DNA from: CAVUXJ01 sp963814975
GTDB taxonomy: Bacteria; Acidobacteriota; Vicinamibacteria; Vicinamibacterales; CAVVIG01
Assembly: GCA_963814975.1 (NCBI GenBank)
Contig: CAWFFB010000034.1
Location: forward strand, 66,112 to 130,111
DNA length: 64,000 bases
Direction of reading: 5' to 3'
Part shown: in pieces, positions 55,767 through 63,918 of the stretch
How positions within the stretch are numbered: the stretch's first letter is position 1
Layout of the letters: each line of letters starts with the position of its first letter
Translations under genes and position numbers: made by a program
The notes under the pieces: generated by a model
The model's input: the letters and a program-made list of their open reading frames with translations, nothing else
Told to the model about the DNA's origin: nothing
Databases searched by the model: none

Positions 55767-56820
55767 ATGGTGCTAGCCAGTCCTTCCGAGCCGCTCTCGC
55801 AACTCGAGGTGCTGGTGGTCGACTGCCAGGCCACAGCCGCCGCTCCACGAGGTCATCTCCTTGAGATCGGCTGGGCCCGCGTCCTCGGCACGACAGTCAC
55901 GCACTGCGCATGCGTCGTTGATCGCGCTGCCGGATGGCGAGCAGATTCCGCCAGCTGTTGCGCGGATCACTGGGATCTCCGAGCACGATGATTCGGTCCG
56001 CTGTCGACGGACGCTGCGCCTGGCGCGAGCTGACCGACCAGGCCGCGAGTCTCACGCAGCAGCCCGCGCCGACTGTCATCCACTTCGCTCGATTCGAGCA
56101 GCCGTTCCTTCGCACGTTGGCCGCCGGCGTGTTTCCGCTCGACGTGGTCTGCACGCGGGACATCGCCAGGCGCCTTCTGCCGAATTTGCCTCGGTGCAGC
56201 CTGCGCGCCCTCGCTGGATACTTCGGTCGCGCGGTTGGTGCGCTCCGTCGAAGCGCCGATCACGTCGAGGCGACAGCGTTCGTCTGGCACGAGTTGGTCG
56301 GTCTGCTCGACAGGCACGGCGTGTCGACCTGGGGCGCGCTCCACGATTGGCTCGCCGGACCTGCAACACCGATTAGGCGCCGACGCCGCATCTGGCCGAT
56401 GCCGCGGGACGTGCGGCTTTCATTGCCGACTGCGAGTTCGTGCAAGTGTCGCTGGAGTGGCTCGCTTTGCGGGCGGCGCTCGCGCGCCGCCGCGCGATTT
56501 GGTTGACGCGGTTGTTCGATTCGAGCGTGGTGTGGCGCGAGCCCGCTGACCGTTGTGCGCGGCTCATTGTGATCGAGAACAGCGAGGTGGTGTTGAGCGG
56601 GGCAGTGGACGCAAACGCGACGCCACCGATTCCACCGGGTTACCGCCGTCCAGTGGCCGCACGTCGTGAGGCCTTCACCCTCGGCTCCTTCGATCGCCTA
56701 CGGGTATTGACTACGGAGCTTAAGCGCTTGATTGCAGCTGGCGCTCCAGTGGCGCTGCGCCTGGGCGTCGGACCGGCACTCGACGAGTCGCGACTCGCGT
56801 CTGCGCTGTGGTGGGTGTGA
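55767..56820 (+). pseudogene. DnaQ-like (DEDD) 3'-5' exonuclease, several frameshifts
   Basis: Successive frames give LEVLVVDCQATAAAP (first Asp), LPDGEQIPPAVARITGISEH, then TVIHFARFEQPFLRTLAAGV, RSLRALAGYF-like and HVEATAFVWHELVGLLDRHG (His and last acid), and a C-terminal part from 56440 to 56820. This is the order of an RNase-T/DnaQ exonuclease. Several positions use Gln or Glu in place of the usual Glu or Asp, which I believe is typical of this subfamily. At least three shifts. It lies 132 bp before dinB on the same strand; a proofreading-type nuclease beside Pol IV is functionally suggestive. Confidence 0.7.
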
Positions 56821-56952
56821 TGCGTGGCTGGCAGATGGTCGACCGATGGACGGACAGGCTCTCCGCAGTCGACGTATGGGCATACACCCACTGCGAGACG
56901 GTCGTCCAGTACGCCATCATGCAGTGAGGGTCCAGGGCGAGGAGTCAACGAG

Positions 56953-58197
56953 ATGGGTTCCACAGCCACCATTCTCCACGCGGACCTCGACGCCTTTTAT
57001 GCGTCGGTCGAACAGTTACTAGACCCTCGCCTGCGCGGCAAGCCGATTGCGGTCGGCGGCGGCGTCGTTCTCGCGGCCTCCTACGAAGCGCGGGCCTTCG
57101 GCGTACGAAGCGGCATGCCTGGACGGCGCGCACGGCAACTCTGTCACGACCTCGTTTTTGTCGGCGGACATTTCGACGAATACCAACGGCTCGGCGACGC
57201 CGCCATCGGAGTCCTGAGCGATTTCACGCCTTCCATAGAGCGCATCTCCATCGACGAGGCCTTCGCCGACGTTGCAGGGTGTACGCATCTCTTCGGTTCG
57301 CCGGCAGAGATCGCAAGGACGGTTCGGGCTCGCGTGCGCGCCGAGCTTGGCTTGCCGATGTCAATCGGCGTGGCGCGTACCAAGCACCTGGCCAAGATCG
57401 CATCGCAGGTCGCGAAGCCGGATGGATTGGTCGTCGTCGATCCAGATACTGAACTCGAGTTCCTTCACAAACTGCCCGTCGCGCTCATGTGGGGCGTGGG
57501 CCCCGCCACCGAGGCGCGGCTCGCCAAGATCGGCGTCACCACCATCGGTCAATTGGCTGAGAGCTCTCCTGCGTCCGTGGAGCGATTGCTTGGGCACGCG
57601 GCGGGAAGAAAGTTGACGGCACTCGCGTGGAACCGCGATCCGCGGCAAATCCAGACGCGCCGGCGCGCGCGCTCTGCCGGCGCACAATCGGCGCTCGGAC
57701 GACGGCCTGCGATCGAGCGCGTCTTCAAACCGACGCTCCATCATCTCGCCGACCGCATCGGCGCGCGGCTCCGCGCCAAATCCCTGGCGGGCCGGACGAT
57801 CACGGTCCGCGTGCGCTTTGCCGATTTGCGCTCGGTCACGCGCTCGCTCACGCTGTCAGCGCCGATTTCTGCAACGAGGGCTCTCGCTGAGATCGCCGAA
57901 GACTTGGTGCGCGGCGTCCTTGCGGATCACCTTGACGAGAGGACGATCTCGCTGCTGGCGATCTCCGTCTCACATCTCGAAGCGCATGCGATCGTGCAAC
58001 TGGAGCTGCCGCTTGGGCTTGCTGACGAAGGACGCCGTCCTGGCACAAAAAAGGGCGTGGCGCGATCGCGCGCAGACCGGGCCGTCGATGCGATCCGCAA
58101 GCGTTTCGGAGGACAAGCGGTCGATTATGGGTCAGCGATGCGGGTTGTGCGCTCCGTCCCTGACGAGTTCCGACGCCTTGCTGAAAGAGAGCTGTGA
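56953..58197 (+). CDS. dinB: DNA polymerase IV (Y-family translesion polymerase)
   Basis: 414 aa from ATG 56953, chosen because the family start (ILHADLDAFYASVEQ) follows directly and GAGGAG precedes it. Catalytic acids: Asp11 and Asp13, and RISIDEAFADV. Fingers YEARAFGVRSGMP, thumb and little-finger domains follow normally, including SIGVARTKHLAKIAS. The cytoplasmic enzyme bypasses DNA lesions with low fidelity; dinB genes are usually SOS-regulated, but no LexA box was recognised. The C-terminal tail is Arg/Lys-rich. Confidence 0.94.
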   Translation: MGSTATILHADLDAFYASVEQLLDPRLRGKPIAVGGGVVLAASYEARAFGVRSGMPGRRARQLCHDLVFVGGHFDEYQRLGDAAIGVLSDFTPSIERISIDEAFADVAGCTHLFGSPAEIARTVRARVRAELGLPMSIGVARTKHLAKIASQVAKPDGLVVVDPDTELEFLHKLPVALMWGVGPATEARLAKIGVTTIGQLAESSPASVERLLGHAAGRKLTALAWNRDPRQIQTRRRARSAGAQSALGRRPAIERVFKPTLHHLADRIGARLRAKSLAGRTITVRVRFADLRSVTRSLTLSAPISATRALAEIAEDLVRGVLADHLDERTISLLAISVSHLEAHAIVQLELPLGLADEGRRPGTKKGVARSRADRAVDAIRKRFGGQAVDYGSAMRVVRSVPDEFRRLAEREL

Positions 58198-58225
58198 ATA
58201 TCGCCAGCTACGCTGTGACTGACGC

Positions 58226-58262
58226 ATGAAGAACCTGCTGATCACCTTGCTTCACTTCGCAG
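58226..58262 (+). pseudogene. Transposase N-terminal stub
   Basis: ATG 58226 encodes MKNLLITLLHFA and then loses similarity. The same start, with the same upstream bases, begins the transposase gene at 63919. It is the 5' end of an integrase-core IS gene left behind after deletion, 28 bp after dinB. Confidence 0.5.
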
Positions 58263-58549
58263 CCCCTCCCCCCTCACGACAGTGCCGCTCCCATTCGGCG
58301 CCGTCCCAGAGGGCGGCGTCTGGCCCGCAAGCGTTGCGGGAACAAGCGCCAGACAGGCCCATAAACCCATTTGCCGTTTCAGATGAAAGCCCCCTTTTCC
58401 TTGGATTTTTATAGGTATCACAAGGGGGCAGATTTCGTTGACAAACGCGTCTATCCTGCCTATCGTCATCCTGCCACCACAAGGCGCTGGCGACGACATC
58501 CGCGCCAACGCACGCCTGGAGCAGAAATTCGACGTGACGGGAGGGGAGC

Positions 58550-59800
58550 ATGGATTCCAATCGATCTGGCCGGAGGCGGTTCCTGGAACAGGGTGTTGCA
58601 CTGGTTGGTTTGGTCGTAGGAAGAGCAGGGTCCGCGAGCGGCCAGGAAGCTGCGAGCGAATTCCGCAACCCCGGCCCCTACGGCGAGCGCTCGCGTTTCG
58701 TGACTTCGGGACGAACGGACGACCGTCCCGGGGGGCAAGGGAATTTTGGCCGGCGTAAGCAGGCGCCGCTTCAGGACGTGACGGGAATCATCACACCGTC
58801 CTCGGTCCACTTCATCCGTAGCCACACTACGCTGCCGGACATCGATCCCAAGCAGTATCGCCTCTTGATCCACGGCTTGGTGGATCGTCCTTTGAGTTTC
58901 ACACTGGACGACCTGAAGCGCCTGCCTTCCGAATCCCGGATTCATTTCCTGGAGTGTCAGGGAAACAGCTCCCCCGACCACAGAAAGTCGGACTTTGAGA
59001 CTGTCCAGGGCTTGCACGGCGGCACCAGTTGCAGCGAGTGGACCGGGGTGCCGCTTTCCGTGTTGTTCAAAGAGACTGGCCTCAAGAAAGAGGGGACGTG
59101 GCTGATTTCTGAAAGCGTGGACGGGGGCAAGTGGACTCATTCCCTTCCGCTGGCGAAGGCCCTGGACGACGCGATGGTGGTCTACGGCCAGAATGGCGAG
59201 GCCGTGCGTCCTGAGCAAGGGTACCCGGTGCGGCTGTTGGTCCCAGGCTGGGAAGCACCCTACAGCGTGAAATGGCTGCGGCAAATCAAGGTGGTGGATG
59301 AGCCCTACATGCCTATGCACGAAGCCATCTCGCACTCGATCGCGAGACCCGATCTGGGCAACAAAGCGCGCTGGCACAATTTCCTGATGCCACCGAAATC
59401 GTTAATTACCCGCCCTTCGGGCGGACAACAGCTATCCGGCGCCGGATTTTACGAGATTTCTGGCCTGGCGTGGTCCGGGGCGGGCACTGTCCGCAGGGTT
59501 GAGGTATCCACCGACGGCGGCAAGGTTTGGAAGGACGCGAAGCTTCAGGGGCCGGTGCATCGAATGGCGCACACCCGGTTTACCTTCCCCTGGAATTGGG
59601 ACGGCAGAGAAACGATGATCCAGGCTCGTTGCACGGATGAGAAGGGTGAGATCCAACCGTCGTTAGAGGAGTTGAGCAAGCACTGGGGCATCACCGGGAA
59701 GAAGACTTGGCAAACCATGGGGCACTCCTTCCATTTCAATGCGATTCAACGCTGGAAGGTGAACGGCGATGGGAGCGTGCGCGATGCGATGTTCTTATGA
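58550..59800 (+). CDS. soxC: Sulfite dehydrogenase molybdopterin subunit (SoxC-like)
   Basis: 416 aa from ATG 58550 with a strong GGGAGGGG site. Twin-arginine signal RRRFLEQG (8-15), so it is exported folded with its cofactor. The molybdenum ligand Cys136 lies in HFLECQGNS; GTSCSEWTGVPLSVLF and GYPVRLLVPGWEAPYSVKWL are conserved sulfite-oxidase segments, then the C-terminal dimerisation domain. SoxCD oxidises sulfane sulfur or sulfite in the periplasm and passes electrons to cytochrome c. The cytochrome partner overlaps its end. No soxXYZAB genes are visible nearby. Confidence 0.88.
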   Translation: MDSNRSGRRRFLEQGVALVGLVVGRAGSASGQEAASEFRNPGPYGERSRFVTSGRTDDRPGGQGNFGRRKQAPLQDVTGIITPSSVHFIRSHTTLPDIDPKQYRLLIHGLVDRPLSFTLDDLKRLPSESRIHFLECQGNSSPDHRKSDFETVQGLHGGTSCSEWTGVPLSVLFKETGLKKEGTWLISESVDGGKWTHSLPLAKALDDAMVVYGQNGEAVRPEQGYPVRLLVPGWEAPYSVKWLRQIKVVDEPYMPMHEAISHSIARPDLGNKARWHNFLMPPKSLITRPSGGQQLSGAGFYEISGLAWSGAGTVRRVEVSTDGGKVWKDAKLQGPVHRMAHTRFTFPWNWDGRETMIQARCTDEKGEIQPSLEELSKHWGITGKKTWQTMGHSFHFNAIQRWKVNGDGSVRDAMFL

Positions 59801-60341
59801 GCTACTCGTGCCGGTGATGATCCTGGCAGCCTGCGTGACGGGACTGGCGCAGTCGCGCCCCTATAACGTGGGCTCGGTCCCACCTCCGGAAGAAGTCCGG
59901 GCCTTCGACGTCAGGGTCGGCCCTTCGGGAAAGGAACTTCCTCCTGGGAGTGGAACTGCCAAGGAAGGCGCGACGCTTTATGCGCAGCGGTGCGCGGCCT
60001 GCCACGGGCCGAACGGGGCCGGAGGCACGGCCGCTCGTCTGGTGGCAACGACCCCCGCCAACGCGCAAAACGGCCCCGTTGAAGAGTCTATCGCCTACTA
60101 CCCGTATGCGACGATCGCGTGGGACTTTATCAACCGCTCCATGCCCGCGAATAAGCCGGGATCGCTCAGCGCGGACGAAGTGTACGCCGTGACCGCCTAT
60201 CTCCTCTTTCGGAACGGCATCATCCAGGAGAGCGACGCCATGGACGCCGGGAGTTTGCCGAAGGTCCAAATGCCGAATCGGAATGGCTTTGTTCCTACAG
60301 TGCCGGTGTATCCCCCGGCTAAGAAACCCAGCTGGTACTGA
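59784..60341 (+). CDS. soxD: Periplasmic c-type cytochrome (SoxD-like)
   Basis: 185 aa from ATG 59784 (ATG-like 59769 is an alternative), overlapping soxC by 17 bp. Signal peptide (LLVPVMILAACVTGLA), then the haem-binding Cys70-x-x-Cys73-His74 (CAACH) and an axial Met in NRSMPANKPG. One haem, as in the SoxD type used with SoxC. The C-terminal region (QMPNRNGFVPTVPVYPP) is the family's usual tail. Its stop coincides with the start of a 150-bp tandem repeat. Confidence 0.86.
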   Translation: MRCSYELLVPVMILAACVTGLAQSRPYNVGSVPPPEEVRAFDVRVGPSGKELPPGSGTAKEGATLYAQRCAACHGPNGAGGTAARLVATTPANAQNGPVEESIAYYPYATIAWDFINRSMPANKPGSLSADEVYAVTAYLLFRNGIIQESDAMDAGSLPKVQMPNRNGFVPTVPVYPPAKKPSWY

Positions 60342-60642
60342 TCGTGATCGCTTGTCGCCATCGCTGCCACGCGTGACCACGTTCTACTTTTTGTAGCGAT
60401 CCCGCCAACGCCGGCGGCCGCCGCATCATCCCGGCGTCGTCCCGCCGATGACCACAGCCCCGTATTGTCCCAATCGCGGCCGTGCGGTTAATCGTGATCG
60501 CTTGTCGCCATCGCTGCCACGCGTGACCACGTTCTACTTTTTGTAGCGATCCCGCCAACGCCGGCGGCCGCCGCATCATCCCCGGCGTCGTCCCGCCGAT
60601 GACCACAGCCCCGTATTGTCCCAAATCGCGGCCGAGCGGTTA
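60341..60642. repeat. Imperfect 150-bp tandem direct repeat (two copies)
   Basis: Copy 1 is 60341-60490 and copy 2 is 60491 to about 60642. They differ by a few single-base indels (for example ATCATCCCGG against ATCATCCCCGG). Each copy ends with the IS terminal repeat CCCGTATTGTCCCA; the second serves as the left end of the IS. Each copy also begins right after the soxD stop context. The repeat may be an insertion by-product. Confidence 0.85.
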
Positions 60643-61793
60643 CGGCCGGCTGGCCGAACACTTCACGCCGCTCGCTCGTAGTAATTCAGCAAGCCACCGA
60701 GCCGTGGACGCCGACGGATTCCGCCCTCGCGTCGACCAAGTGCCCGGCTCTCGATGAGCCGATTCTCGAGGCCTTGATGATTCCGCTCGCGATGATAGTG
60801 ATCGACGAATTCCTGGAGGGCCCGTCTGAAATGGCGCTCCCCGAGCGGCACGATCCGATCGAGGCACTCGTGTTTGATCGACCGCACAAATCGTTCGGCA
60901 TAGGCGTTCGCATTGGGCGCCTGAAACGGTGTCTGCACGACGTGCACTCCGGCCTCGCCCAGCAAGCGTTGCACATCCCGGCTCCACTTCCGGTCACGGT
61001 CACAGATCAACACCCGATGATCGCTCAGCAGGCCGTCGGTTGCGGTGAGCGTTCGACCGACTTGGCGCATGAAGAGATCATTGGGATGCGGTGTGGACCC
61101 CACAATCTGAACACGCCGTGATGCGAGGTCGATCACGAAGACAGTGTAGAACGTCACCAATCCGCGCCACGTCCAGACTTCCGTCGTGAAGAAATCGGCC
61201 CCGGCCACCGCGCCCCAGTGCGCACGAAGAAACGTCTGCCACGAGGTCGGCCGCGCCGGCACCGGCGGCAGTCCGTGCCTCTTCAGAATCCGGGCGATCG
61301 TCGAGCGGCCAACACGATGCCCAAGATTCTTGAGGGCTCCTTGGATCCGCGTGTAGCCCCACGTGGGATTCTCTTCCGCCATCCGGACGACCAAGCGTTG
61401 AATCTCGGCGAGGACACCGTGCCGGCCAGAGCGCTTGCTCGGGTACGTCCATTTCCGCACGATGAGCTGCCGGTGCCACCGCAAGATCGTGTCTGGCGTC
61501 ACGATGGTGGAGATCTGACGCAAGACTTGCCGTCCCAGCCGATGCCCACGGACCGCCAGGCGTCGCCGGTCGGTGTCAGTGAACTTGAGGCGCCGATGAC
61601 CCAGCTGGCGTCGAAGGACGCGGTTCTCCTCCATCAGATACGCGATCGCCTGCCGATCCTGGCGATCCAACCAGCCGGTGAAAACGGCGAGCACCATGTG
61701 GAGAGCCGACGCGTCGATCACCGCGGGAGTCTACAACACGCAGCCACAATCGGCTGTTCGGACCGTGTCGGCCGAGTTGTGGGACAGTACGGG
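60610..61793. mobile_element. Intact insertion sequence with integrase-core transposase
   Basis: About 1.18 kb. Left end CCGTATTGTCCCAAATCGCG at 60611 and right end CCGAGTTGTGGGACAGTACG near 61772-61791 are inverted repeats. They match about 21 of 26 positions. The single gene inside is the transposase on the minus strand. The same ends occur at 32584, 36171, 43347, 44334, 46044 and 47754. On the right it sits inside the EpsI-like region of the second exosortase. Confidence 0.8.
60663..61721 (-). CDS. Integrase-core (DDE) transposase
   Basis: 352 aa, intact. N-terminal helix-turn-helix region (IVTPDTILRWHRQLI), then a second HTH-like block (NPTWGYTRIQGALKNLGHRV), and the rve core: Asp176 in GADFFTTE, Asp241 in ICDRDRKWS and Glu276 in YAERF (34 residues between, DD35E-like), ending GGLLNYYERAA. 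It is the only transposase in the window with no frameshift, so its IS is the most recent arrival. Degraded relatives of its C-terminus are scattered across the window. Confidence 0.9.
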   Translation of the reverse strand: MIDASALHMVLAVFTGWLDRQDRQAIAYLMEENRVLRRQLGHRRLKFTDTDRRRLAVRGHRLGRQVLRQISTIVTPDTILRWHRQLIVRKWTYPSKRSGRHGVLAEIQRLVVRMAEENPTWGYTRIQGALKNLGHRVGRSTIARILKRHGLPPVPARPTSWQTFLRAHWGAVAGADFFTTEVWTWRGLVTFYTVFVIDLASRRVQIVGSTPHPNDLFMRQVGRTLTATDGLLSDHRVLICDRDRKWSRDVQRLLGEAGVHVVQTPFQAPNANAYAERFVRSIKHECLDRIVPLGERHFRRALQEFVDHYHRERNHQGLENRLIESRALGRREGGIRRRPRLGGLLNYYERAA

Positions 61794-62951
61794 CGAACAA
61801 TGTGCGGAGTGCGGCCGGGCTGAAAACAGCGTCACCACATCGCCGTCGGTGATGGATCTTGGATCTTGGCTCATCCACGACCGGAAGCTGCTGGCGGGTT
61901 GGGACGGACCCTTTCTTCAGAGCCACGCGGAAGCCGAAGGACTCGCACGGACAGCGGTCCAAGTGCAACAAGCAACATCCCGATTACGGCGGACAGTAGG
62001 GTGCGGCGCGCTGACGCGGTAGACATGACGGCAGCTCGTCCGAGAGGAAGGAGACAGGAGCCTCCCCGGTAGAAGGTCCCTCACGCCAGCGCCCACATGT
62101 CATGAACAAGAACGCCCATGACCATCCCGAAGAGAAAACAGTGTGGAAATAGTGCCCCATGCCTGCGACCACGCGGGTCGCACCCAGATGGTCGAGTAGG
62201 ATCGTCGTATAGACGCGAAGCCCATTGGCGGCGAGCGGCACAACTGCCGACGCGACCAGGAAGGCGGCACGGTGGCCCCACTGACGATACACCGCGCCCG
62301 CATACAGGTAGCCAACCGCGAGAGAAGCGACGAAATAAATGATGCCGCCGCATGCTTCCGTGACGCGCCACCTGTCCCCGCCGATCGAAATCACGTCAGG
62401 CATCGAGCGCCGCACGACATCGCTGAGCGTGAGCATCGCGAGTGCGACGCGCGAGGTGATCTCCTGGAGCGCCGGGGCGATCCGACCGCCGAAGGGCAGC
62501 GGAAAAACAAAAGTCCAAGGGGAAAGATTAGCCCGCGCGGCGGCGGTCCCCAAAACCGCCCACGTTACGGCAACGGACATCGCCACGAGGCAGACCTGCT
62601 GAACCTGCGTGTGCTCGTCAGAGTTGGCCAGCGACCAAAGAAACGCGAGGAGGCCCAGAAGCGGAGAGCCCACGAAGGCCGGGCGTGGATTCAGCGACGC
62701 TACGCGTTTGCGCCGGGACCACGCCAGTACGCGGCGCCGGCGACTACGAGGTACCCGTGCGCAAAGGGGTCCTCCGACCAAGTCCACACCATGGATACGA
62801 CGGTGGAGCGATGGAAAACAACGATGAGCACAAGACAACAGCCCAGGACGATGTCCGGGTGCATCCACCATACCGTGGTCAGCGACCCCGATCTGATTAC
62901 ACGGGAGAGCACAGACGGCCCTGACGCGCGACCGATAGACGGCGATAACAT
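61794..62951 (-). pseudogene. Exosortase (locus 2), frameshifted and cut by an IS in its EpsI-like region
   Basis: Start ATG 62951 or 62864. Helix 1 and SEDPFAHGYLVVAGAAY are followed by a shift near 62725, then LLGLLAFLWSLANSDEHTQV. There is a small pair of compensating shifts around 62510. The catalytic core follows: Cys in TEACGGIIYFVASL (codon 62350-62352), Arg in NGLRVYTTILL (near 62217) and His in GMGHYFHT (near 62154). A later shift gives RTLLSAVIGMLLVALGPL and then the first EpsI-like residues (SITDGDVVTLFSARPHSA), where the IS end at 61793 interrupts. Close paralogue of the exosortase at 2968-4570. Confidence 0.85.
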
Positions 62952-63057
62952 CTTTACGCCTGAGTCAGAAGGCCGGGCAGTTCCACGTCAGGAGTTGTAG
63001 GGGCACTCGCCAGGCGAACCTCTACAGTCTGTGACCCGAGATCACCATCATCGAAGA

Positions 63058-63309
63058 TTAGCCCTCGGTCCGCCGCAGCCGCTTACGAAGACCAGCAAAG
63101 GCGGCGGCCGCCGCACCGACCAGCAGGATCATCGATGGTTCCGGCACAGTCTTCTCCTTCTCTTCTTTTTTCTCGTTCTTTACGAGCGTCTCTTTCTTCA
63201 CGAGCGCATTGTTGCTCTGTTGCTCCGGTGCGCCCAGCACGCCCGCAGGCATTGCGACGATCGCCAACCAGCACGCGAACATGGTCAATCTCTTCATAGC
63301 GGTCTTCAT
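63058..63309 (-). CDS. Miniature PEP-CTERM protein (likely exosortase substrate, locus 2)
   Basis: 83 aa from ATG 63309 (AAGGGGACGCT upstream). Signal peptide 1-26 (FACWLAIVAMPAGVLGA). The mature segment (27-54) is almost entirely charged: NALVKKETLVKNEKKEEKEK. The sorting signal VPEPSM at 55-60 is followed by the hydrophobic helix ILLVGAAAAAFAGL and the basic tail RKRLRRTEG. The processed peptide would be about 28-30 residues of Lys/Glu-rich sequence. It lies 106 bp upstream of the second exosortase on the same strand, the same layout as 4731-4985. Confidence 0.88.
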   Translation of the reverse strand: MKTAMKRLTMFACWLAIVAMPAGVLGAPEQQSNNALVKKETLVKNEKKEEKEKTVPEPSMILLVGAAAAAFAGLRKRLRRTEG

Positions 63310-63649
63310 AGCGTCCCCTTGGTTAGTCCAGCGTGCTGGTGGCGAGGTGAGATGCTCTCTACCACCAGGCCTGGGAGTTATGCCTGCTTGCCGACATTCT
63401 CCCCACGCATCGTTTACCGAGTTGTGGCCACGACCATGCAAGACGGCCACCAAGCGATCGGGTAATGCCAACTGCGTTGTGCGCAGGGTAGTCGCCGCGC
63501 AGTGAGAACAAAGCCTTCTCGACGCAGACTTTAGGTACTTCGCACGTAGGCAAATCGCCTCTAAAGAAACGGCGAGAGGGCCCAGCAGTCACGGCACTCA
63601 ACCGATCGAGACGACGCGCGTTTCGGAGGTTGCTGATGCCTCCGGTGGC
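63310..63649. other. Upstream region of the second PEP-CTERM gene
   Basis: 340 bp. It probably holds the promoter of 63058-63309. No gene, RNA or clear hairpin was recognised; minus-strand frames here are arginine-rich and biased. Confidence 0.35.
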
Positions 63650-63780
63650 ACACACGTCGCGCCGCCATCGGCGTCTGATACAGCCCGCGACAGTGCGGCG
63701 GCCATCGGTACGAATGGACACTCGCCCGTGCGCAGTCCGCGGTACGACTCGGAATGAGACTATGAAGAGAATGGCAACTT
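63650..63780 (-). pseudogene. Integrase-core transposase, C-terminal relic (copy A/B type)
   Basis: Minus strand reads ARASVHSYRWPPHCRGLYQTPMAA, the same terminus as the elements at 34924 and 46417. Another IS-end-like sequence (TCGAATTGCCAATTCTCG) lies at about 63838-63856. Only fragments remain. Confidence 0.55.
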
Positions 63781-63918
63781 GGACGAGCGCCATTTCCATC
63801 CTGGAGGGCGAATCGGCGTTGAGATACGCCCGTGGGTCTCGAATTGCCAATTCTCGCGCTGAATCCCGACATAGGCAACGTTGCCTCACGCCCGGCGTCT
63901 GACCTACGCTGACTCGCG

